Source of the DNA: Stomoxys calcitrans
Lineage: Eukaryota > Arthropoda > Insecta > Diptera > Muscidae
Assembly (NCBI RefSeq): GCF_963082655.1
Contig: NC_081553.1
Span: 48,190,389 to 48,254,388 of the forward strand
Reading direction: 5' to 3'
DNA length: 64,000 nucleotides
Shown: piece after piece, positions 56,480 through 64,000 of the stretch
Numbering within the stretch: the stretch's first letter is position 1
Layout: every line of letters begins with the position of its first letter
The notes under the pieces: generated by a model
Database searches by the model: none
What the model saw: the letters and a program-made list of their open reading frames with translations, nothing else
Told to the model about the DNA's origin: nothing
Translations under genes and position numbers: made by a program

Positions 56480-58200
56480 TGTACCCATAAGAGTCTAAAA
56501 CATCGCCTGACTATCACTAAATATGCGGATATCTAACTGGTCTATACTTCTTGACAACTCTAACACCGCAGCTGTGGCAGTCGCAAAGAACTCCGCATGG
56601 AAAATACTGCAGTCGCCCCCATGCGATCGACGGGTCGGTGTGAAATTTCTCGCAGTAGATTCCGCATTCGATACCAAAATCCATTTTCGATCCATCCGTT
56701 AAGATATTAAAGTCATCAAACCAAAAACGTCCATTCTCCAAATCAGTCAGAATAGGTATTAGCCCATAAATTCCATCCTCATCTGGTAGTCACTCTGCTT
56801 ATCGGCCCCATCGAGTAGACTGGTTTGTATGGCAGGTAGTCTCCGAAGCTGATCTTGCTGCAATAATCTAAGCAGTGTTCTTTCGGTCGATTCTCTGACA
56901 TAGAGGTCATTCGGCAGAGTTCCCAGCATCATTTCCAAGTACCTCCAATAGCCTCACTTATAAATCTCAAAGCCATTGTACTCACCTTATCTAGGTCTAT
57001 CATATGCAACGCCAATTCCTTCACAGGCCACCAGACATATCAACCATACGTGAGCTTCGGTCGCACCACCGCTGACTACAACCTGTGTATTAAGCCACAC
57101 ACCCCATTTACTACTAACAAGCATCTGGCATGAATAGAGAGCCTCGAAGGCCTTCCTCGCCTTAGGCTCCAGATTCAAGCCCAGTTCAATTTAGAAAAAC
57201 CTCAAGGAACCTTGCCGAACTTGGTAGCTCTATGGATGTCTCTTGCAACCTGGGCAATCTGAATCCAGTCTTCCTAGCATTCACTTTCAGACCACACCCA
57301 ATAGCCCCCCGAGGGCGGTGTCCGGACCCCAGCGCAAGTCCCGACCTGACCATCGTCTTAAAACTCCACAGAATTCAATTCTTTCACAGGCCACCAGACT
57401 TATGAACCATAGGTGAGCTTCGGTCGCATCATCGCTGAGTACATCAATCAGTGCATCAATCTAAGCCGCAGACCCCATTTACTACTAACAAGCCCTTGGC
57501 ATGAATAGAGGGCCTCGAAGGTCTTCCTCGCCTTAGGCTTCAGATTCAAGCCCGGTTCAATTGAGAATAACCCCAAGGAACCTTGCCGAACTTGACAGCT
57601 CCAAGGCTGTACCTTGCAGCCTCGGCAATATAAACCCAGTAATAGCCCTCCGAGAGCTGTGTTAAAAACCTCAGATAGGGTATCCACAAACTTCCCGGTG
57701 GCAAGAACAACCATATCGTACAAGCCCAGCCCCTGACCTAACCATCTTCTGCGGTGTCCAAAACCCCAGCGCACGTCCCGACCTGACCATAGTCTTAAAT
57801 CTTCACAGAATCCAATTCTTTCACAGGCCACCAGACTTATGAACCATAGGTGAGCTTCGGTCGCACCACCGCTGAGTACAACCAGTGCATAAATATAGGC
57901 CGCATACCCTATTTACTACTAAAAAGCCCCTGGCATGAATAGAGAGACCCGAAGGCCTTCCTCACATTAGGCTCCAGATTCAAGCCCAGTTCAATTGAGA
58001 ATAACCCCAAAGAACCTTGCCGAACTTGACAGCTCCAGGGCTGTACCTTGCAGCCTAGGCAATATAAACCCAGTAATAGCCCTCCGAGAGCTGTGTTCAA
58101 AACCTCAGATAGCGTATCCACAAACTTCCCGGTGGCAAGAACAAACATATCGTGAGTAGAAGCGCTCGCCCTGACCTAACCATCTTCTTAAGTCTTCACA
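56480..58200 (-). pseudogene. Non-LTR retrotransposon relic: RNase H and RT thumb, with internal triplication
   Basis: The minus strand gives FNILTDGSKMDFGIECGIYC and, in the next frame, IFHAEFFATATAA and LDIRIFSDSQA: an RNase H domain broken by a frameshift (56495-56741). Further upstream are ARKAFEALYSCQ, a degenerate KWGVWL and VLATGKFVDTLSEVLNTALG, which fit the RT thumb and the segment after YADD. The thumb segment is present three times: 56990-57350, 57366-57790 and 57799-58200. Blocks such as 'ttctttcacaggccaccaga' and 'gaatagagggcctcgaaggt' repeat with ~430-bp spacing. No catalytic RT motif remains. Confidence 0.75.
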
Positions 58201-58310
58201 GGATACTATCGATCATAAGAATCCATTGCAAAGGCGAAATATCCCCGCTCTTTGGCGTACTCCTCGTCACTTTCAATATAGGTGTTTGGTAGTGGTAAGG
58301 TCCCCCGGTA

Positions 58311-58470
58311 AACGAGTTGGTAGCATGCTTGGATTACCAGTGCAGGGGTCGTGAGTTCGATTCCTGCCAAAAGCCTTGGTCTGTCGCTTTTGTGGTATCA
58401 CCATGGACTTAAAATTGTCTTAGTGAATCTGTAATGGACTGACACTCTTACCTAACCTAACCTAGTGGTT
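58311..58470 (+). mobile_element. tRNA-derived SINE (SINE-2)
   Basis: 'cccggtaaacgagttggtag' with an A-box-like core, 'catgcttggattaccagtgc', B-box 'gtgagttcgattcctgcc', then 'ctttgtggtatcaccatgg'-type body and an 'acctaacctaacctag' 3' end. Unrelated in body to SINE-1. A decayed relative is at 39143. Confidence 0.75.
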
Positions 58471-59151
58471 AGTGGTTCTTTCCCTATTTCTTCTGGTTGT
58501 AATAAAAATTGTACCATATCTTTTACCACAATAGTTGTTAACTTTAAATTCATGCAACTGAATTAAAAGTTAACAAAATCTTTTTCAAAATTTTTAGAAT
58601 TGAATGTCTTCCTGTCCAAACAGATACAAGACTAACCCAACTGTTTACTCTTGTGTGAAATGCACTTTTACATGCCATTTTAAATTAAAATGTTGTGGTT
58701 TATTTTTCTTCCACGTTCCTGAGCATTAGAATTTCATGTCCTTACAGGTGCGTAAAAGTTATAGAGGTTGATTACTTGGCACGTGTGGTCCTAACATGTG
58801 GGTATATTGTTTTGACACCATTGTTATTTTTAACTAACCATTGGGATATGGACAAATCCATGGCAAAATGGCTGGAAGATTTAATGATTGAGAGTAAATG
58901 ATAGGACATTATGGGCTATGATAGCTTATTTCATAAATAGACGAATGCCGTTTTCCCTGCCAGGACATTAAAAAGATGTATATGAACACAAAGGACCTGC
59001 TTAAAAATGTTGCCATTAAATATGGGTAAGGAAAATCTTAATCATAAGAATCGTTAGGTGATACTCTCTTCAGACCCGTTTCAACAAAGGAAGGTATCTT
59101 GCTTACTATGCAGCTATAAACTACTGCAATATATTTAAAACCAATATGGAA
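58471..59151. other. Unique AT-rich stretch, no gene recognised
   Basis: A 68-codon ORF (58695-58901, +) is hydrophobic and unrecognised. Nothing else is visible. Confidence 0.4.
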
Positions 59152-59160
59152 GGACAAAAA

Positions 59161-59180
59161 GAGTCGGATGGTGCCGACTC
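59161..59180 (-). other. Terminal hairpin of family-4 Helentron
   Basis: Seven-base-pair perfect stem (GAGTCGG/CCGACTC) with loop ATGGTG. It occupies the position of the TTCGGCCGGGCCGAA near-palindrome in the other families, directly outside the 3' sub-TIR. Confidence 0.8.
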
Positions 59181-60711
59181 TATAATACCCTACACCTACC
59201 CAATAAGTACAATGTGGGAGCTATATCCAACGATTTCGATCAAACTTCTCAGATACAGTGACAGGCGTCGAGGAAAGCATTGTACGAAGTTTTGGGAAGA
59301 TTGGTTAATAAATACGCTTACAGTGGCTCTTGGAGTGTAAATTGGGCAATATACATATATGAGAGCTATATCTAAATCTTGGCTGACTTCTATGAAATTC
59401 ACCAGTAATATCGAGTGTCATAAGAAAATACTTCCTGCCAAGTTTCCAGAGAATCCGTTAACAAATGACCATTTTGTTGCTGTATTACTGAAAATAGGAC
59501 GAACATATATATGGGAGCTATACCTAAATCTGAACCGATTTCGAGCAAACTTCTCAGATACTGTGACAGTCGTCGAGGAAAGCATTGTACAAGGTTTTGA
59601 GAGAATTGGTCAATAAATGCGCTTGCAGTGGCACTAGTAGTGAAAATCGGGCGATATATATATATGAGAGCTATATCTAAATCTGAACCGATTTCCATGA
59701 AACTCAACAGTAATGTCAAGTGTCATAAGAAAATACTTCCTGCCAAATTTCCAGAGAATCGGTTAACAAATGACCATTTTGTTGCTGTATTACTGAAAAT
59801 CGGACGAACATATATATGGGAGCTATACCTAAATCTGAACCGATTTCGAGCAAACTTCTCAGATACAGTGGCAGTCGTCGAGGAAAGCATTGTACTAGGT
59901 TTTGGGAAGATTGATCAATAAGTTGTTGGAGTGTAAGTCGGACAATATATATAAATGAGAGCTATATCTAAATCTGAACCGATTTCCATGAAACTCAACA
60001 GTAATGTCAAGAGTCATAAGAAAATCCTTCCTGCCAAATTTCGAGAGAATCGGTTAACAGATGACAAATTTATTGCTGTATTACTGAAAATCGGACGAAC
60101 ATATAGATGGGAGCTATATACAAATCTGAACCGATTTCGATCAAACATCTCTGATGCAGTGGCAGTCGTCGAGGAAAGCAATGTACAAGGTTTTGGGAAG
60201 ATTGATCAATAAATGCGTTAGCAGTGGCTCTTGGAGTGTAAGTCGGACAATATATATAAATGAGAGCTATATCTAAATCTGAACCGATTTTCATGAAACT
60301 CAACGGTAATGTCAAGAGTCATAAGAAAATCCCTCCTGCCAATTTTGATTTTGATTTTGAGAGAATCGGTTAACAAATGACCATTTTATTGCTGTATTAT
60401 TGAAAATCGGACGAACATATATATGGGAGCTATATACAAATCTGAACCGATTTTTATGAAATTCACCATTAACATCGAGAATCATAAGAAAATCTCTCCT
60501 GCCAAATTTCGAGAAAATTGGTTAACAAATGACCATTTTATTTCATTATTACTGATAATCGGACGAACATATATATGAGAGCTATATGCAAATCAGAACC
60601 GATTTTTTCCAATTTCAATAGGCTTTGTTTCTAGGCTGAAAACATGCTTTTGCCGAATTTTAAGATGATCGGATGAAAACTGCGACCTGTACTTTGTACA
60701 CAAATTAACAT

Positions 60712-61200
60712 GGACAGACGGACGGACAGACACACGGACAGACAGATGGACAGACAGACGGGCAGACAGACGGACAGATAGACGGGCAGCCAGACGGACA
60801 GGCAGACGGACAGACACACGGACAGACAGACGGACAGACAGACGGACAGACAGACGGAGAGACAGACGGACAGACAGACGGACAGACAGACGGAGAGACA
60901 GACGGACAGACAGACGGACAGACAGACGGACAGACAGACGGACAGACAGACGGACAGACAGACGGACAGACAGACAGACGGACAGACAGACAGACGGACA
61001 GACAGACGGACAAACGGACAGACAGACAGACAGACAGACGGACAGACAGACGGACAGACAGACGGACAGACAGACGGACAGACAAACAGACAGACAGACG
61101 GACAGACAGACGGACAGAGAGACGGACAGACAGACGGACAGACAGACGGACAGACAGACAGACAGACGGACAAACAGACAGACGGACATACTGACGGACA
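60712..61200 (-). repeat. Very long (GTCY)n tract (minus strand), ~490 bp
   Basis: Plus strand is made of GACGGACAGACA 12-mers with GGAGA, CACAC and GGGCA variants and 4-bp slippage (GACA inserted or lost). It lies at the place of the short (GTCY)n of other copies. Overlapping open frames of 176-202 codons (Cys-Leu-Ser-Val repeats) are artefacts of the 12-bp period. Confidence 0.95.
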
Positions 61201-61341
61201 TAGCTAAATCGATTCAGAAAGTGATTCTGAGTCAATCGTCAACAAATTCACTTAGTTATAATACCCTGTACCACAGCAGTGGGGTAGGGTATAAAAACCA
61301 AAGAGAAATATGAAGATTTTTCATGTTCTTTTAGTTGGTAA

Positions 61342-61665
61342 CTATGGTGATTTTGTTGAAAGAAATTCACAGATCTCCCTAACCCATGTTCTGCATAACC
61401 CATTGCTGCATTTACGTTTTGCAAAATCCAATGACCTTTGCATGGCCTTACTCATATATGTGTAAAATTCTTTGGTAAAAGTAGAACCAGGCAACGATTG
61501 CTCTGCTTCCGTTACTTGCTCACTTTTAGTTGTGCTTTGTTCTTTTCCTATTTGGCGATAGCATGAATAGATGAAAGTTTTAAATAAAGTTTTAGATAAT
61601 ATTTTTGTCGGAAACCTAAATGGGCTGTGCGTCTTTGGTCCTCCGTCTGTGCGGGACATTATCAT
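61342..61665 (-). CDS. Candidate small protein, 107 aa, function unknown
   Basis: The only non-repeat ORF here. It starts at ATG 61665 (second Met two codons later in a better context) and ends TAG at 61342-61344. It is polar and basic, with KILSKTLFKTFIYSCYRQIG near the N terminus and FTKEFYTYMSKAMQRSLDFA in the second half. Five Cys, no signal peptide or membrane segment. I recognise no family. It could be a single-exon small gene, an exon of a larger gene, or chance. It lies in a 420-bp island between two Helentrons, and no polyadenylation signal is evident in the 40 bp that remain downstream. Confidence 0.3.
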   Translation of the reverse strand: MIMSRTDGGPKTHSPFRFPTKILSKTLFKTFIYSCYRQIGKEQSTTKSEQVTEAEQSLPGSTFTKEFYTYMSKAMQRSLDFAKRKCSNGLCRTWVREICEFLSTKSP

Positions 61666-61721
61666 TCATTGCAAAACGGGTAGAGTATGATTGGCAAAGG
61701 AAACTTGAAAAAAAAAACAAG

Positions 61722-61790
61722 TTACAAGTAAAAGCGTGCTAAGTTCGGCCGAGCCGAATCTCGGGAACCCTCCACCATGGATACTTCTAA
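61722..61790 (-). mobile_element. Solitary Helentron 3' end, family 1
   Basis: 'agttacaagtaaaagcgtgc', TTCGGCCGAGCCGAA (a near-perfect palindrome variant), 'tctcgggaaccctccaccat', then it breaks off. A family-2 3' end of the same orientation follows at 61853. Confidence 0.75.
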
Positions 61791-61852
61791 AAATTTATAC
61801 AAAATAAGTTTGGTTGCATAATTTCATTCTACATGCTGAAAACCAGTGAAAA

Positions 61853-62558
61853 CAAGTAAAAAGGCGTTAAATTCGACCGGGCCGGGCCAGGCCTCCTCGA
61901 GTAAATATGTAAACCACCTTTCGTCATAAACCGGTGAAAAATGCCTAATTTATGCCCCGATTTGTAACAAATTCGGCACGAACATTGAGTGGACTAATAA
62001 GAACAAGTGATTGTTTTATTTTGTGGAACAAAATATTGGTCTTTTAGGTAACTATACCCCAGTATAGGCCGATCTGAACCATATACGACACATATGTCGA
62101 CAAGCCAAGCATAAGTCACTGTGTCAAATTTCAGCGAAATCGGATTATAAATGACACTTTTATGAGGCCAAGACTTTAAAGAGATGGGTCTATATGGCAG
62201 CTATATTGAAATCTGGACCGAACTGGGCCAAATTGAAGAATAATGCCGAAGGCCCCAACACAACTCATTGTCCCAAATTTCGGCGAAATCACACAATGAA
62301 TGCGCCTTTATGAGCCCAAAACCATGAACCGAGAGAACGGTCTATATGATAGATATATACACATCTAAACCGATCTGGGCCAACCTAAAGAAAAAAGTCG
62401 AGGGGCCTTACACAACTCACTGTTCCAAATTTCGGCGTAATCGGATAATAAATGCGCCTTTTATTGGCCTAAGATATTAAATCGAGAGATCGGTCTATGT
62501 GGCAGCTATATCCAAATCTGGACCGATGTGGTCCAAATTGACGAAGGGTGTCGAAGGG
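61853..62558 (-). mobile_element. Helentron/mini-me-like element, family 2, interrupted
   Basis: Inverted 3' end 'aacaagtaaaaaggcgttaa', 'attcgaccgggccgggccag', 'gcctcctcgagtaaatatgt'. Four family-2 units follow ('cggtctatatgatagatata', 'gttccaaatttcggcgtaat', 'aatgcgccttttattggcc'). It is cut in mid-unit ('ggtgtcgaagggac') by the non-LTR element; any remainder lies beyond the window. Confidence 0.8.
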
Positions 62559-62590
62559 ACTAGTAGTAGTAGTAGTAGTAGTAAGGTATC

Positions 62591-62596
62591 TTTATT
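62591..62596 (-). promoter_or_regulatory. Polyadenylation-type hexamer of the non-LTR element
   Basis: Minus strand AATAAA in 'ctgaataaagatacc', 8-10 bp before the terminal microsatellite. It is consistent with 3' end formation of the element RNA. Confidence 0.6.
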
Positions 62597-62734
62597 CAGA
62601 TAAATTCGAGAGCTTAATACAATTTACATTATTTTACATTTCTAAATTTTGTGAATATTAGTCTGAAAAAAGATTTTACGGCTGTGACAATGTTGTCGTG
62701 AGCCGGTGCTAGTAACATTACATAATTCATAATA

Positions 62735-64000
62735 TTATCGATATTCATTTATTATAAGTTTACGATATTGAGTCGCAGACTTCAGGTATGAGATAAGTTT
62801 TGGCCAGTCATCTATTTGGTTTCCATCAAGTATTTCAATAATTTCGGTATGCGTTAGGAATGGTTTTCCAAACACTCGATCTCTGATTTCTCTCAGAATA
62901 GGACAGTTTCCAAGGAAGTGATTTAGGTTTTCCAGCTCCCGGAGATTGCAGAGTGTGCATAGTGCGTTTTCTTCAGTAGCTCCGTTTGTACTGCCGTTTA
63001 AATAAATCAAATCGCATCTCGCTTTTAAAATCCATGTTATCTCCGATTGAGTATAGCAGCCATTCATGTACGATAGGCAGCGTGTATAATCTAGATATTT
63101 GTATATCCTAGTGTCACTTTCTCTTGCCCTTTCAATATTACTGAGTTTACTTGCTTTCTTCAGTTTTAAAGTAAGGCGCATAAAGGTTGATAGCCAGGTG
63201 TGTTCCGGTGTGTCGTTGGTAATTGGAGTTTCCTCCATTTCCACCAATTGATCGTTAATTGGCTTTGCCCAAAATATATTTTTTGATAATATTAATTTGG
63301 TTAGAAAATTTGGTAAGCGATTACTATCGTATTTAAACATCGTGCTATATATATAGTTAAGATGCAATTGTAAGGTATACATATGGCCGCTTTCCACGTT
63401 CGTTTCAATGTCTATTGCATAATTTGGGGTGCTTTCTGGTAACTTCAGGATTCGCTTCAGGAAGTATCTTTGTAGCTTGTCCACTTCGTCAAAGCATCCA
63501 AATCCCCAAACTTGGGCTGCATATCCTTGAATTGACCGACAAACTGCTTGAAAAAGTTTCCATTTCATTTCAAGGTTTATATTATTTTTTTGAAGGAAGT
63601 TTTTCCACGTAGAATTTATCGCCGCTTTTGCTTGTGTAATTCGACTACTGACATGTCGCTTAAAGCTTAGTCTTGGGGTCAGTACAACTCCAAGGTATGT
63701 ATATTCGGAGACAATCTCAATCTCTTGTCCTTTGTAGAACCATTTTTCCCTGTCTGACAATCGCCCTCCATTTCTGAAAACCATTATCTTTGACTTGGAC
63801 ATATTTAGTTCCATATTCCATAGTTTGCAGTATTCTTCCAGGTTGATGATCATGTTTTGAAGGGAATTTATGTCACCCGACAATATTACAATATCGTCCG
63901 CGTACATTAATACACGAACGTTTTTTCCTTCTACATCAATACCTCCTTCTAGATGTTCATGCAGGTCATTTAGGTATAAAGCAAAGAGAAGTGGCGAAAG
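62735..64000 (-). CDS. Non-LTR reverse transcriptase, C-terminal 421 residues (partial)
   Basis: Copies the element RNA at the nicked target. The frame enters at the right window edge as LSPLLFALYLNDLHEHLEGG, the usual palm motif after 'GxPQG'. Then come VLMYADDIVILSG with the catalytic YADD (63904-63893), MELNMSKSKIMVFR, YTYLGVVLTPRLSFKRHV (thumb) and VCRSIQGYAAQVWG. A C-terminal Cys-His motif C-x2-C-x9-H-x4-C (CTLCNLRELENLNHFLGNC) precedes the end at NEYR. No stop or frameshift in 421 codons, unlike every other retrotransposon in the window. No RNase H domain follows. The clade (CR1/Jockey-like) is uncertain. The N-terminal endonuclease should lie just beyond 64000. Confidence 0.88.
   Translation of the reverse strand, partial: LSPLLFALYLNDLHEHLEGGIDVEGKNVRVLMYADDIVILSGDINSLQNMIINLEEYCKLWNMELNMSKSKIMVFRNGGRLSDREKWFYKGQEIEIVSEYTYLGVVLTPRLSFKRHVSSRITQAKAAINSTWKNFLQKNNINLEMKWKLFQAVCRSIQGYAAQVWGFGCFDEVDKLQRYFLKRILKLPESTPNYAIDIETNVESGHMYTLQLHLNYIYSTMFKYDSNRLPNFLTKLILSKNIFWAKPINDQLVEMEETPITNDTPEHTWLSTFMRLTLKLKKASKLSNIERARESDTRIYKYLDYTRCLSYMNGCYTQSEITWILKARCDLIYLNGSTNGATEENALCTLCNLRELENLNHFLGNCPILREIRDRVFGKPFLTHTEIIEILDGNQIDDWPKLISYLKSATQYRKLIINEYR

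Larger units (their letters stand above)
59152..61297 (-). mobile_element. Helentron-like element, family 4, complete, dimeric core and very long GTCY tract
   Basis: The 3' end at the left has its own hairpin GAGTCGG-ATGGTG-CCGACTC (59161-59180) followed by the sub-TIR 'tataataccctacacc'. The core alternates two ~150-bp subunits. Type A carries 'gaaactcaacagtaatgtca' and 'agaaaatacttcctgccaaa'. Type B carries 'gcaaacttctcagatacagt' and 'gtcgtcgaggaaagcattgt'. The dimer period is ~300 bp (A starts near 59361, 59666, 59957, 60262). Then come a ~490-bp GTCY tract, 'acatagctaaatcgattcag', and the 5' end 'ataccctgtaccac'/'gtggggtagggtata' at about 61261-61292. Sub-TIR and hairpin sequence differ from families 1-3, but order and geometry are the same. 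Confidence 0.8.
62559..64000 (-). mobile_element. Non-LTR retrotransposon, 3' part, apparently recent
   Basis: On the minus strand the ORF (62735-64000) is followed by a 140-bp 3' UTR, an AATAAA at 62596-62591, and a terminal (TAC/CTA)n run of seven to eight repeats (62583-62561, read as TAG on the plus strand). The run directly abuts a broken Helentron unit. A short microsatellite in place of poly(A) is known from several non-LTR clades. The 5' part is outside the window. Confidence 0.88.

Noticed and set aside
60593..61235. Three overlapping frames of Cys-Leu-Ser-Val repeats, 176-202 codons
   Set aside because: They translate the 12-bp GTCY tract of a Helentron; three frames open at once is a repeat signature, not antifreeze- or keratin-like genes.
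1..62558. Helentron-like copies as LTR retrotransposons or fold-back DNA transposons
   Set aside because: No long direct terminal repeats, PBS or PPT. The inverted segments are sub-terminal and unequal, only one end has the GC hairpin, and no target duplication is seen.

Overview
This is repeat-dominated DNA from a higher fly. A muscid or other calyptrate (house-fly or stable-fly type) is the best guess. The grounds are the AT-rich background, mini-me/DINE-1-type elements with the dipteran (TA)n-core-(GTCY)n signature, mariner MITEs, tRNA-derived SINEs, decayed non-LTR retrotransposons with RNase H domains, and a single-exon ALDH4-type gene with a canonical polyadenylation signal. I see no operons, bacterial genes, rRNA genes, stand-alone tRNA genes or CRISPR arrays.

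Layout. Only one cellular gene is well supported: an intact 540-residue paralogue of delta-1-pyrroline-5-carboxylate dehydrogenase (25929-27551, +). Its ALDH fold motifs can be followed from end to end, but the catalytic cysteine position is proline and several cofactor motifs are altered, so it looks like a conserved pseudoenzyme. Its 5' side is flanked by a 0.77-kb minisatellite. A 107-codon ORF at 61342-61665 (-) is a weak second candidate.

Most of the rest consists of about twenty copies of one superfamily of non-autonomous elements. One end begins with a TATACCC(T/A)CCACC-type sub-terminal inverted repeat, a (TA)n tract, a conserved core and (GTCY)n. The interior is a tandem array with a ~150-155 bp unit. 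The other end carries the inverted copy of the sub-TIR and a GC-rich near-palindrome (typically TTCGGCCGGGCCGAA), then runs out through CTTTTACTTG. This is the architecture of DINE-1/mini-me Helentrons. Four diverged core satellites ride on the same end architecture: family 1 ('gatcggtttatatgg', CTCTAGAGGC boxes), family 2 ('gatcggtctatatggcagc'), family 3 (8.1-10.1 kb) and family 4 (59.1-61.3 kb, with a different but still base-paired hairpin). Several copies are chimeric, nested, or joined head to tail.

Other repeats are: an unclassified tandem family 'X' (4.4-5.8, 10.8-12.4, 17.9-18.4 and 40.1-42.4 kb); two arrays of the same hexamer CCTTAT (0.38 kb and 1.64 kb); at least five copies of a tRNA-headed SINE and two of a second SINE; three copies of an unclassified ~400-bp A-tailed repeat; two mariner-type MITEs, a third TA-flanked MITE and a dead mariner transposase; five decayed non-LTR fragments; and one apparently intact non-LTR element running off the right edge (62559-64000, -).

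Insertions into insertions give a relative order. Helentrons interrupt a mariner transposase (7.02 kb) and a reverse transcriptase (31.07 kb). MITEs interrupt a Helentron (22.23 kb), family X (40.32 kb) and a reverse transcriptase (46.36 kb). The young non-LTR element interrupts a Helentron (62.56 kb). Boundaries of repeats are read by eye and are approximate to about 5-20 bp unless a target duplication is stated.
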